Below are positions 53,760 through 62,920 of a DNA stretch of 64,000 bases, one piece after another. A model generated the notes under the pieces. It was not told the DNA's origin. It made no database searches and was given only the letters and a program-made list of their open reading frames with translations. Origin of the DNA: Calothrix membranacea FACHB-236 (GTDB lineage: Bacteria; Cyanobacteriota; Cyanobacteriia; Cyanobacteriales; Nostocaceae); the NCBI RefSeq assembly GCF_014696315.1, contig NZ_JACJPX010000025.1:1-64000 (forward strand), given 5' to 3'. The stretch's first letter is position 1; every line of letters starts with the position of its first letter. The translations under genes were made by a program, and so were the position numbers.

Positions 53760-55175
53760 TTAAATATCAGATTCCGTATGTTTACTAGCACGTAACCAAA
53801 GTAAAACAAAACCAAGTGTTGTTAACAAGGTGGCAACACTTGTACCTAGGTAAACGAATAATTTCTTCGGTTCACTGGGAGTATCTGGTAAGGTTGGTTC
53901 TGTAATAATTTGAATAAATGGATAAGAACCAAAAGCGTTTGATTTCCCGATATCTAACCTAGTTAAAGTTGTAGAAAACACTGCTTCTGCTACTTGCATA
54001 TCTCGTCTTAGTTCATCTAGACTAGACTGTTTCTGTGTCAGGCTTTTCAGTCTAGCTTCTAGCTTGGCAATTTCTTTCTCAATTTTTTGGGCTTGGATAT
54101 TTAGCCCTTTTTGATCTACTTGAGCTTTAACTAATTCTTGGAAAATAACTTCCCTAGGAGCAGTATTATTAGTATTACTATTTAAGCTTAATTTCTCGAT
54201 ACCTTCTAGTGTAATTGAACGTCCTAAAAGGGACTGACTACGCTCGATTACAGCTTTTTTAGCAGCTTCTACCTTAGCTTTTTCTGTAATTACTGTGGGA
54301 TGATTAGGTAAAAATTTCGATTCTAAAACAACTAGATTAGAGCTAGCGTCACTATAATTTTTGAGATTCTCTTGCAATATTTGATCTGTTTGCAGAGTAA
54401 ACGCATCTGTAGCTTTTGATGCAGAGAGTTTTACATTAGCCGATAGTTCTTCTAGACGAGTTTTTGCTTGCTGTGCTTGAGCTAATGTTTCAGAGTGTTG
54501 TCTACGTAGTTGCTCAATGTTAATTGTTAGCTCTTTAATTTGCTCATCAGAGTTCAAACCTGAATTGGCTTTGTAATTAGAAAGACGCTTTTGAGCAGCT
54601 TGTAATTTTATTTGTGAAGCACTAAGTGCTGTTTGAAAACCTATGTCTCGTCGCCTAGCTTCTTGAAATCTTAATTTATTGAGTTCAGCTTCCAAGGCTT
54701 TGTAAAAAGCAATAGATTTTTTTTGCGCTTCCTCTGGAGTTCTACCTTGGAACTCGACCTCCATAATGGTGGTGTTATCTAATACTTTAATCCGCGGGCT
54801 GCCAAACTCTTCTATAGTCATGTCCAGTTGAGCAGATGCAGACCTCAGTACAGATTCACCTTCAGCAATAAATTTATAATTTTCTCTTGGATCTTGTGTA
54901 GAGCTATAAGAGTATGGAGATGAATTTTCATAAGAAGCTTGTCCAATGCCTGGTAAATTGACATTGGCGTTGGAAGCTGCTCCTGGTAAATTAATAGCCG
55001 ACTTACTGGTATAGGTTGGTGGTGTAAACCTTAAATAAGAAAAAGCTAATAGCCAAAATACTAAATTGGTAGTGATCCCTAAAAACAAATAAGGTTGCCA
55101 ACGCCCCTTATTTGCTGCTCTTGATTTGCCTAATTTACCAGAATATCCGGTGGAGATTTCTATCCAATTAGTCAT
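53760..55175 (-). CDS. Wzz/GumC-type chain-length protein
   Basis: Polysaccharide co-polymerase of 471 residues. Helix 1 (PYLFLGITTNLVFWLLAFSYL) and a C-terminal helix (LFVYLGTSVATLLTTLGFVLLWL) enclose a periplasmic part rich in coiled coil (ELNKLRFQEARRRDIGF, IEQLRRQHSETLAQ, KIEKEIAKLEARLKSLTQ). The Pro-rich EPTLPDTPSEPKKLF segment precedes helix 2 as in Wzz proteins. No tyrosine kinase domain is attached. I chose the ATG at 55175 because AGAGGA lies 6-12 bp before it; the frame runs to 55235. It sets polymer length with the Wzy protein. Confidence 0.9.
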   Translation of the reverse strand: MTNWIEISTGYSGKLGKSRAANKGRWQPYLFLGITTNLVFWLLAFSYLRFTPPTYTSKSAINLPGAASNANVNLPGIGQASYENSSPYSYSSTQDPRENYKFIAEGESVLRSASAQLDMTIEEFGSPRIKVLDNTTIMEVEFQGRTPEEAQKKSIAFYKALEAELNKLRFQEARRRDIGFQTALSASQIKLQAAQKRLSNYKANSGLNSDEQIKELTINIEQLRRQHSETLAQAQQAKTRLEELSANVKLSASKATDAFTLQTDQILQENLKNYSDASSNLVVLESKFLPNHPTVITEKAKVEAAKKAVIERSQSLLGRSITLEGIEKLSLNSNTNNTAPREVIFQELVKAQVDQKGLNIQAQKIEKEIAKLEARLKSLTQKQSSLDELRRDMQVAEAVFSTTLTRLDIGKSNAFGSYPFIQIITEPTLPDTPSEPKKLFVYLGTSVATLLTTLGFVLLWLRASKHTESDI

Positions 55176-55464
55176 GAAAAATCCTCTAAAAGTCAGGAAA
55201 TTATGGAATTCCAGAGGCTCAACGGTGTTATGCAATCAATAACTCGGCTCCGCTTATTGCCTGAAAATACCTGTATACATAGGTTTTGGTTACATGCACT
55301 TGATAGATAAGCCTTGATTAAATTTTCTTACAACAGCGGGGATCGCCACTACTATCTCATGGCTATGGTCACGCGTAGAGTAGATAGTATCCTGGCAATG
55401 ATGAGACTATCCACCTGGATAACCAAGTGGATATGATGAATAATTGGTAATGGGTAATGGGTAA

Positions 55465-56988
55465 TTAGGAACTACTTGACTTGCGGGTATAGCGATGTTT
55501 TACGCCAATGGGGAAATATTCTGGATCGCCAGTAGGTGCTAATGCAACCTGTGGCATTTGATATTCTTTGGGAACGTAGTTAGCAAACTCGCTGTTCAGA
55601 CGCAGAAGTTCAGAGAGAATTGAGGATGCGATCGCATTTCTTTTTTCCTCGCTGGCCTCTACTCCTGGTGCTAACTCTACTACGACAGATAATAAGCGGT
55701 TCTGGTCTGCGTCTTCTTTGACCTGCAACACAAATTTACCTGTTACCCATTGGGGAATGGGCGATCGCTCTAAACCAACTGTGACATTTTCCGGATAGAT
55801 ATTTGCACCAAAGTAAGAAACTGTAAAATTAGACCGTCCAAAAACATAAACAAAAGGTAAGGGGTGAATTCCTCTGGCTGGCTGAATGTCGGTAGCTAGG
55901 CTTTCATCTTGCAATGGATCGAATCCCCACTCTGCCAAGAACTGGAGCATGGCATCATAACTAATGATGCCGCCTGTATCTAAGATGTTATAACGCACTA
56001 AAGGAATGCCATTGTCTCCAGAAAATAGCAATGTGCCATTCTCAACTTCAAAAAATCGGCTGATGGGGTCATACTGTACTAGCGTTGGTAATCGAGATTC
56101 CCCAAATAACGCTTTCGCCGCATCGGGATGTTGTGCTAAAAAACGACGAATGCAGATACTTAAAGGTGTTTCATTTCCTAAAACACCTGCATCAGCAGTT
56201 CCGTAAAGCGATGCAAAATCGTAGCAGGGATTTTCTGAACCTATGCGTTCCCCAACTAAACTGCGCCATTCTTCACTAAATACCTCTCCCGCCATCACCA
56301 ACTTAATATGATATTGCTGCCACTGTACACCACGGGCAATCCCTGTATCAATCACATCTTTTAGAAACGGTGGATATCCCAGCAAAACAACTTGCTCAAA
56401 TCCTGAACCAAGCTCCTGTACAACACGCAAGATTTCATCTTTATTATTACCAGGAGTAATCATCGTCACAGGGTAACCTTTGCTGGCGAGGTAACGACAG
56501 CAATTTGTTGTGAACATTCCCCCTACCCACGTACCCAAAGTAAAGCAAACCACTGCTAAAGTACGTTTGGTGTCTGCAGAAAAGCTATCGTGAAAAATTT
56601 GCTCAAAGCGGGTGGCGATTTGCAATTCATCGGTGAAGAAGCGGGGCCAAAATGTCGGTTTACCAGTGGAACCAGAAGAAGCAGCAATCATGTCACATTC
56701 CGACAACTGGCCGTAACGACACAAATCAGTTAAAGGATAACGCTGAATGTAATTTTCCTTGGCGATCGCAGGCAATTTTTGGAAATCCGCTAAACTCTGG
56801 ATAGTCGCCGCATCAATGTTTTCTGCCGCCAGAAACGCTTTGTATGCTGGTACATTAGCAGCCACATCATGAAATAAAGCCAAAGCTGCTGCTTCTGCTG
56901 AAGTTGCAAGATGCTGTTGTAATAGTGTTTCTAGGGGAGTAGATAAAAAATCTTGAAAGGCTGTGATTGCTTTTTGGGATTTTTGCAT
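55465..56988 (-). CDS. Phenylacetate-CoA ligase/CapK-like adenylate-forming protein
   Basis: Adenylate-forming protein of 507 residues, PaaK/CapK type. The nucleotide loop AASSGSTGKPTFWPR (about residue 103) matches the SSGTTGKPT signature. The C-terminus VYVFGRSNFTVSYFGANIYPENV and VELAPGVEAS follow the PaaK fold. CapK-like members occur in capsule clusters, probably activating an acyl group for transfer to the polymer. It is first in the leftward polysaccharide direction, 289 bp upstream of the Wzz-like gene, so may have its own transcript. Acid substrate unknown. Confidence 0.85.
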   Translation of the reverse strand: MQKSQKAITAFQDFLSTPLETLLQQHLATSAEAAALALFHDVAANVPAYKAFLAAENIDAATIQSLADFQKLPAIAKENYIQRYPLTDLCRYGQLSECDMIAASSGSTGKPTFWPRFFTDELQIATRFEQIFHDSFSADTKRTLAVVCFTLGTWVGGMFTTNCCRYLASKGYPVTMITPGNNKDEILRVVQELGSGFEQVVLLGYPPFLKDVIDTGIARGVQWQQYHIKLVMAGEVFSEEWRSLVGERIGSENPCYDFASLYGTADAGVLGNETPLSICIRRFLAQHPDAAKALFGESRLPTLVQYDPISRFFEVENGTLLFSGDNGIPLVRYNILDTGGIISYDAMLQFLAEWGFDPLQDESLATDIQPARGIHPLPFVYVFGRSNFTVSYFGANIYPENVTVGLERSPIPQWVTGKFVLQVKEDADQNRLLSVVVELAPGVEASEEKRNAIASSILSELLRLNSEFANYVPKEYQMPQVALAPTGDPEYFPIGVKHRYTRKSSSS

Positions 56989-57018
56989 GGATTGGGGAAG
57001 GGGTAATGATCTGTGAAA

Positions 57019-57038
57019 GACGCGATGAATCGCGTCTC
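57019..57038. repeat. Dispersed palindrome AGACGCGAT family, copy 2
   Basis: AGACGCGAT-GA-ATCGCGTCT, followed by CTAC. It is the same as the element at 33014-33035 but for the central bases. It lies between divergent genes. Confidence 0.8.
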
Positions 57039-57089
57039 TACAATTGTTGACTCTTATTTAATTACGAATTTAATTAGGGAAGGAAGTAA

Positions 57090-57377
57090 ATGCGATTGAT
57101 TTTATATACGAAACCAGGATGTCATTTATGCGAGGGTTTGCAGGAAAAGCTGGAAAAAATCCAAAATATTAGTTTTGAGTTAGAACTGCGGGATATTACG
57201 ACTCGTGATGATTGGTTTTTAGCTTATCAGTATGAAGTTCCGGTTTTATATTTCTCTGAAAGTAAAGCCACAGAAGGCACAGAGGAAAACTTAATAGAAA
57301 AACCTTTGCCACGCCCTTCTCCTCGTGCTAGTGTGCAGCAGTTGGAGCAGATGCTGCATAAGTATTTGTCCAATTAG
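57090..57377 (+). CDS. Glutaredoxin/thioredoxin-fold protein (DUF836-like)
   Basis: Small protein of 95 residues. MRLILYTKPGCHLCEGLQEKL has a C-x-x-C motif (Cys11, Cys14) in glutaredoxin position, then the FELELRDITTRDDWFLAYQYEVPVLYF strand-helix with the cis-Pro of VPV. The family (DUF836/glutaredoxin-like) is presumed to handle disulphides or bind metals. GGAAGGAAG lies 6-14 bp before the ATG. It is 51 bp upstream of murE on the same strand, so the two probably share a transcript. Confidence 0.88.
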   Translation: MRLILYTKPGCHLCEGLQEKLEKIQNISFELELRDITTRDDWFLAYQYEVPVLYFSESKATEGTEENLIEKPLPRPSPRASVQQLEQMLHKYLSN

Positions 57378-57428
57378 TAAAATAATGCACAATAAACGCA
57401 AGATATAGTGTGTGACGAGGTTCACAAG

Positions 57429-58925
57429 ATGAAACTGCGGGAACTACTAGCAGCAATAGACACTGTAGAGCAATTGCCAAACCATCCGGCTTTAGAGGAT
57501 GCGGAAGTCAAAGGCTTGAAAACAAATTCTCATGCTTGCGGTTCGGGAGATTTGTTTATTGGGATGCCAGGAACCAGGGTAGATGGTGGAGAATTTTGGC
57601 AAAGTGCGATCGCATTGGGTGCTGTAGGTGCAATTGTCTCTCCCCAAGCTGTGCAAAAAAATCCTCCCACACCAGAGGCTTTTGTCGTTAGTGCCAGTAA
57701 TATGACGAAAGCTTGTGCCCAATTAGCCAGCACTTTTTATGGTTATCCTGGGCGAAAACTCAAACTGGTGGGTGTGACTGGTACTAATGGTAAAACTACA
57801 ACTACTCACCTGATTGAATATTTTTTAGGTAAGGCAAATCTACCCACAGCCTTGATGGGTACTCTCTATACTCGCTGGCCGGGTTTTGAAGAAACTGCTA
57901 TTCACACTACGCCGTTTGCTGTGGAACTGCAACAGCAACTAGCAGCAGCAGTAGATGCTGGTTGTGAGTTTGGGGTGATGGAAGTCAGTTCCCATGCTTT
58001 AGCCCAAGGTCGAGTTTTGGGTTGTGAGTTTGAGGTGGGGGTATTTAGCAATCTCACCCAAGACCACTTAGATTATCACCGCGATATGGAAGATTATTTC
58101 GCGGCGAAGGCATTATTGTTTAGCCCAGATTATCTCAAAGGAAAGGCGATAATTAATGCTGATGATTCCTATGGTCAAAGATTAATTGCCTCTTTAGGTG
58201 CAGAAAAAGTTTGGAGTTACAGCGTTAATCATACTAATGCTGATTTGTGGATGAGCGATTTAAATTATGAACCTAATGGTGTTAGCGGTACATTGCATAC
58301 ACCAAAGGGGAATGTAGCTTTTCGCTCGCCTTTAGTGGGTCAATATAATTTAGAAAATCTCTTAGCAGCAGTAGGTGCAGTTTTACATTTGGGTTTAGAT
58401 TTACATTTTGTTGCAGCAGCAATTCCTAATTTTCCTGGCGTTCCCGGACGCATGGAAAGAGTGCAGATTGCCGCTAATCAAGACATTAGCGTGATTGTCG
58501 ATTATGCCCATACACCAGATAGTTTAGAGAATTTACTCAAAGCGGCTCGTCCGTTTATTCCCGGTAAAATGATTTGTGTATTTGGTTGTGGAGGCGATCG
58601 CGATCGCACTAAGCGCCCGAAAATGGGTAAAATTGCCGCTGAATTAGCAGATGTAGCTGTAGTAACTTCCGATAATCCCCGCACTGAAGACCCAGAAAAG
58701 ATTTTGCAAGATATTCTGGCAGGAATTCCCGCAACTTTAAATCCTACAGTCATAGGCGATCGCGCTACCGCCATTCGCACGGCAATTTTACAAGCACAAC
58801 CAGGCGATGGTGTCTTACTTGCAGGTAAAGGTCACGAAGATTACCAAATTCTCGGTACAGAAAAAATCCACTTTGATGACCGCGAACACGCACGCGCAGC
58901 TTTACAAGCAAGACTGAAGATTTGA
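57429..58925 (+). CDS. murE: UDP-N-acetylmuramoyl-tripeptide synthetase (MurE)
   Basis: Mur ligase that adds the third amino acid to UDP-MurNAc-L-Ala-D-Glu in the cytoplasm, 498 residues. N-terminal LKTNSHACGSGDLFIGMPG, P-loop GVTGTNGKTTTTHL (about 115), middle HTTPFAVELQQQL and VMEVSSHALAQGR, and C-terminal DYAHTPDSLENLL. The DNPRTEDP motif near residue 415 is the signature of meso-diaminopimelate specificity, so EC 6.3.2.13. The ATG at 57429 has GAGG 9-12 bp before it; a GTG at 57408 in frame adds seven residues and is less likely. Confidence 0.96.
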   Translation: MKLRELLAAIDTVEQLPNHPALEDAEVKGLKTNSHACGSGDLFIGMPGTRVDGGEFWQSAIALGAVGAIVSPQAVQKNPPTPEAFVVSASNMTKACAQLASTFYGYPGRKLKLVGVTGTNGKTTTTHLIEYFLGKANLPTALMGTLYTRWPGFEETAIHTTPFAVELQQQLAAAVDAGCEFGVMEVSSHALAQGRVLGCEFEVGVFSNLTQDHLDYHRDMEDYFAAKALLFSPDYLKGKAIINADDSYGQRLIASLGAEKVWSYSVNHTNADLWMSDLNYEPNGVSGTLHTPKGNVAFRSPLVGQYNLENLLAAVGAVLHLGLDLHFVAAAIPNFPGVPGRMERVQIAANQDISVIVDYAHTPDSLENLLKAARPFIPGKMICVFGCGGDRDRTKRPKMGKIAAELADVAVVTSDNPRTEDPEKILQDILAGIPATLNPTVIGDRATAIRTAILQAQPGDGVLLAGKGHEDYQILGTEKIHFDDREHARAALQARLKI

Positions 58926-58953
58926 AGAAGGCAGGAGGCAGAGGGCAGAAGGT

Positions 58954-58987
58954 GCAATTACTGGGGGTCAGAATCCCCAGTAATTGC
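58954..58987 (+). terminator. Terminator-like hairpin after murE
   Basis: GCAATTACTGGGG pairs perfectly (13 bp) with CCCCAGTAATTGC around an 8-nt loop, 28 bp after the murE stop. No strong T-run follows. The remaining spacer (to 59356) is repeat-rich (GGCAGGAGGCAGAGG) and AT-rich without a gene. Confidence 0.65.
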
Positions 58988-59356
58988 AGACCACTAAATA
59001 GCAGATAAGGGTGCAGAAAAAGCAGGGGGTAGAAGGGAAACAAATCATTCAGAATCATCCACTGTTGCCTGTTCCTTGTTCCCTTTTACATCAACCTTTG
59101 ACCCATATCTAAATTAATAAAAATATAATCAATGATAAAACTAATAAATTCTCAATGGATTTTCACCCATATCTACTTGCTACATTATGGGGTAAATGAT
59201 ACACTCCATTAGTTTTATAATTTATGCTTCATAATTAGTGATAAATATTAAATTTTGTGGATTTCTTGTAAATAAGGTAAATATTAGGGTGAAAAGCAAA
59301 GGCAGAATTATTTATTCCCTTTATCCTTCCTCATTTTTCCTTCTTGTGCTTGACTC

Positions 59357-60769
59357 ATGAATGATTTTCTGGCTCAGGATCTGTCCGTTTATCACTTAAT
59401 TGCGGGAGTGCAAGCGCCTCCCCCAGCATTGCCTCTCACTCCAGCGGCTCTGTTATCATTAGTGCGGTCACAAATTGACTTGCTGATTGAACAGAAAATT
59501 GCTGCGACTTTATGGGTAAAGCTACCGCCTGGAAAAATTTGGTATTCAGAGTTGGAGCGTTATCAATCCGCAGTTGATGTGCCTGTTGTAATTTATAACT
59601 GTCAGATGGAAGAAAGGCGGAAAGGGGAAGAGAGAAAGAATAGATACCTGAGTCCCGTACTGAATAATCAGGTGATTAAGTTATTACCAAATAGACAACT
59701 GCAACGGGAATACTTTTTTATAATTTTGTCGCCACAGTTTTGTAGTTTAATTTTGGCTTATAGACCAATCAAAAGACGCAGGAACCCGATATTTAAAAAG
59801 GTAACTACTAATAAATCTACACCTTTGTTAGCAATTAATACTGTTGAAGGTAGAGTAATTCAGCAAGTACTAGATGGCATTAAAAAAGCCACCATACCAG
59901 AATCTTCACCAATTGTGCCGACTGATTTTCTTTGCCCCAGTATGCCTGAATCTACACTCATGAATCAGCTGTTGGTCAAACAAATTCAGCGACAGGATGA
60001 AATTAATCTACAACAAATTAAAAAGCGCACTGCCAAGTTGCAGCAGCAAAATCAAAAATTATACAGCAGAGGAAAAGCTAAAGATGACTACCTGAGCAAT
60101 GTGTGTCAGGAGTTGCGTACACCCTTGACCCACATGAAGACAGCGTTGTCGTTATTAAATTCTCCTACCCTCAAACCACCCCAGCGGCAACGCTATTTAC
60201 AAATGTTAAATAGCCAATGCGATCGCCAAAATTCTTTAATTAATGGTTTAGTAGATTTAGTTAATTTGGAGCGTAATTTGCAGGATTCAACCCTAGAAGC
60301 GGTTAGTCTTGCAGATATTGTCCCAGGCATAGTCAGTACATACCAGCCTGTAGCTCAAGAAAAAGGCATTATGCTAGCCTATACAGTTCCCACAGAACTA
60401 CCTTATGTGTGGTGTGTAGCTGGGGGATTGCGACTAATCGTAATTAATTTACTACATAACAGTATTAAATTTACCCCGAGTGGCGGTCAGGTGTGGGTGC
60501 GATCGCGCGTGCATGGCAATTTTGTGCAACTAGAGTTCCGCGACACAGGTATTGGCATAGCTGAAACCGAGATTTCTAAAATCTTTGACAGCTTTTATCG
60601 CGTGCGTTCTGGAACAATAGATGAATCTAGTGGCCCAGGTTTAGGCTTAACAATTGTGCAGCAGCTACTTTGGCGTTGCGGTGGCTCAATTACCGTCAGA
60701 AGTAAACCTGTTGAAGGCTCGACGTTTACAGTTAATTTAGCGCGTGTTCAAGATCAGCCAGTCATTTAA
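59357..60769 (+). CDS. DICT-domain sensor kinase with Gln in place of the phospho-accepting His
   Basis: Soluble kinase-like protein of 470 residues. Residues 1-170 look like a DICT sensory domain (LSVYHLIAGVQAPPPALPLTPAALLSLV..., VDVPVVIYNC, FFIILSPQFCSLILA). A coiled segment leads to the dimerisation helix VCQELRTPLTHMKTALSLL, where the normal H-box His is Gln251 (codon CAG, 60107-60109). The ATPase is complete: N-box INLLHNSIKF, G1 DTGIGIA, F-box FDSFYRV and G2 GPGLGLTIV. It can probably bind ATP but not autophosphorylate on that site. It converges with another kinase-like gene 175 bp away. Confidence 0.88.
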   Translation: MNDFLAQDLSVYHLIAGVQAPPPALPLTPAALLSLVRSQIDLLIEQKIAATLWVKLPPGKIWYSELERYQSAVDVPVVIYNCQMEERRKGEERKNRYLSPVLNNQVIKLLPNRQLQREYFFIILSPQFCSLILAYRPIKRRRNPIFKKVTTNKSTPLLAINTVEGRVIQQVLDGIKKATIPESSPIVPTDFLCPSMPESTLMNQLLVKQIQRQDEINLQQIKKRTAKLQQQNQKLYSRGKAKDDYLSNVCQELRTPLTHMKTALSLLNSPTLKPPQRQRYLQMLNSQCDRQNSLINGLVDLVNLERNLQDSTLEAVSLADIVPGIVSTYQPVAQEKGIMLAYTVPTELPYVWCVAGGLRLIVINLLHNSIKFTPSGGQVWVRSRVHGNFVQLEFRDTGIGIAETEISKIFDSFYRVRSGTIDESSGPGLGLTIVQQLLWRCGGSITVRSKPVEGSTFTVNLARVQDQPVI

Positions 60770-60894
60770 ATTTTGAATTAAAAATAAAAAAATCATGCCA
60801 TAAATAAATGAGTAGGAGCGCAAAAGCTTTCATTAGTATCAACTTCAGCTAAAACGCTTACCCTACAAGTAAATAGCAGAATATAGTAATTTTG

Positions 60895-60925
60895 GACTTT
60901 TGACTTTTGACTTTTGACTTTTGAC
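60895..60925. repeat. ACTTTTG heptamer repeat
   Basis: Four tandem ACTTTTG units between the two convergent kinase-like genes. STRR class. Confidence 0.8.
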
Positions 60926-60944
60926 AGCTGATTTACATAATGGC

Positions 60945-62363
60945 TTACCATTGCTTAGCGCTAACTTCCAAAGGTAAGAAAATAGTCATCACTTCGCCAT
61001 AGTGCGGACGCTGACGCACAATGAGTTTGCCGCCGATTGCTTGAAACAAATGCTTTGTTGCCGCAATATTGAGACTAATTGTACCGGTTTCCGGTTGGAA
61101 CATCAGCAATTGACCCAAGGCTTTGCGAATTGGTGGCGTTGTCGGTGTCGGCGCTTTACTAGTATCTTTGCACTGAAATTGCGGCGACAATTGTAACTTT
61201 AGTTGATCACCAGCGGGAATAACTTGAACTTGAATATGACTCCCAGCAGGTAAACTGCGAGTAAAATTCTCAATCAAATTAGTCAGTACCCTGTCTAACA
61301 TCGTTGGGTTACTAACTACCGTTGGTAATTGTTGAGGTAAAACCACATCCAAAGTTAAATTGCGCCGAGTTGCAGCTTGTTCCCAACGGGGAATACTCTG
61401 CTGCAAGACTTGATCGAGAGACATGGGTGTCAGCTGAGTGTGGGTAGATTTCACCGAGTTAGATGTTTCTAATTCTGCGGCTTTAAACAGCAACTCCATC
61501 CGGTCAATTTGCTCAGTACACTCGTGATCAATCACTTCTAAGCGACTAATAACATTCGCAGGTAAATCTCGCCGCTTCAGCAGTAAGCGAGTCATGGTGC
61601 GAATAGTGGTTAAGGGAGTGCGAACTTCATGAGCAAAGGCTTGCAGTAATTCTACATCGGGACGAGATGAGGCAGAAGCCACAGAAGGGGCAGGTGCAGG
61701 AGTCGGAATGTTTTCCTTATACTGTTCTGGTTCTGCAAATTCTTGCAGCAAAAACTGACTAAACTGCATGACAGTGCGGTAATCGGGAGGCACGACATCA
61801 TACTTTTGTACTAATGCATCCAAATCGCCGTAAAAATCAGGGTTAGTTAGCATTACCCTTGCGCCAACAGCCAGCCAAGCTTGCTGCACTACCTCTGGCT
61901 CAAAGGAAAATAAAAATGTTTTTTGGCCGTTCTTTTGTTCAGCCAAAACTAGTACTAATCTAAATTTATCTGTAAAAACTAAGCAGAATTGTTCTGTCCC
62001 TAGAGGATCGGCAGGTAATAAGCGTAATACTGATTCATGAGACGCAGCATCCTCTACCGTTTCTAGGGGAATCGGCATTTCAAATGGCATCAACGCCAAG
62101 GGATTAAATGGCTTGGCTGTAAAAGTTACAGTTTGTAAGCTTTGAGTAAGTGATGCTTGGCTAAACAGGGGTGCTGGTGCAGCTAAAACTAATCTTTGGG
62201 TTGTATCAGGTGCAGCAGAAGCTAAAGAATTGATCAGCAAATGTTCTGTTGCTGCCAAGCTGATACGCCACTGCCATTCTGCTTTGGCTGATGAACATTC
62301 AGTCAACGGTGACTGACTCTCAGCTAAAATTTCCTTCAGACTTGGCAATATCCATTCGTACAC
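60945..62363 (-). CDS. Histidine-kinase-like protein with degraded ATP lid
   Basis: Soluble protein of 472 residues. The first 230 residues hold an unrecognised sensory part (QFCLVFTDKFRLVLVLAEQ), then a Pro/Ala-rich linker (TPAPAPSVASASS). The H-box is intact: FAHEVRTPLTTIRTMTRLL with His245. An N-box remnant LTNLIENFTRSL is present, but the G1 motif (DxGxG) is absent (LKLQLSPQFQC) and G2 reads ETGTISLNIAATKHL, lacking the Gly pattern. The protein may accept phosphate without making it. It starts with GTG at 62363, with AAGGGG before it; no ATG fits. Confidence 0.85.
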   Translation of the reverse strand: MYEWILPSLKEILAESQSPLTECSSAKAEWQWRISLAATEHLLINSLASAAPDTTQRLVLAAPAPLFSQASLTQSLQTVTFTAKPFNPLALMPFEMPIPLETVEDAASHESVLRLLPADPLGTEQFCLVFTDKFRLVLVLAEQKNGQKTFLFSFEPEVVQQAWLAVGARVMLTNPDFYGDLDALVQKYDVVPPDYRTVMQFSQFLLQEFAEPEQYKENIPTPAPAPSVASASSRPDVELLQAFAHEVRTPLTTIRTMTRLLLKRRDLPANVISRLEVIDHECTEQIDRMELLFKAAELETSNSVKSTHTQLTPMSLDQVLQQSIPRWEQAATRRNLTLDVVLPQQLPTVVSNPTMLDRVLTNLIENFTRSLPAGSHIQVQVIPAGDQLKLQLSPQFQCKDTSKAPTPTTPPIRKALGQLLMFQPETGTISLNIAATKHLFQAIGGKLIVRQRPHYGEVMTIFLPLEVSAKQW

Positions 62364-62920
62364 AGGTTTTCACCCCTTGATTGGAAAGCGACTAATAACA
62401 GCTAGGTTAAGCATTTCATTACTTACCTACGAGGTTATAGCCATTTGCGTACTGGCGACAGTCGTATAACCGAACAATCTAGGCGCAATTTCCCCTGTGA
62501 TTGAGATTAACCCGCCAAGAGCGATCGCCACACTCATAAAAATCCCTAATGAAATATTATTAAATTTTGGGCAATAATGTGCCAAAACTATTTAGATCTG
62601 ATAACATCTATTGTCTATTGAGGGACTGAATAAAGCCTACCTTGGAGGAAAGTCACTTGGCATTTAGATTGTGACGATAAAACCATCAAGTGTATGTAAA
62701 GTCTGACTCATTAGTAGCCGTAACTGAAATTAAATTGGTGCTTCTCTAAATTGGCTGAAATATCCCAGCCTCTAGAAGTTTCCTCTATTTCAGATTTTAA
62801 TTACCTGTGTGCTGAATTTAGTACTTATGTAAGTTCAAATTTAATTGTTTTTTAACATTCGCTCCTCCACATAACACACGACTTAGTTAATCGCTTCAAG
62901 TAGTCAATTCGGAGATTGAT
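62364..62920. other. Spacer without a gene, 0.56 kb
   Basis: Divergent region between the kinase-like gene and the BON lipoprotein. I see no open frame, RNA or clear repeat. Confidence 0.5.

Noticed and set aside
55176-55235. 20-residue extension of the Wzz-like protein
   Set aside because: AGAGGA lies just before the ATG at 55175; the extra residues have no family features.
57408-57428. GTG start for murE
   Set aside because: The ATG at 57429 has GAGG at good spacing and gives the usual MKLRELL opening.
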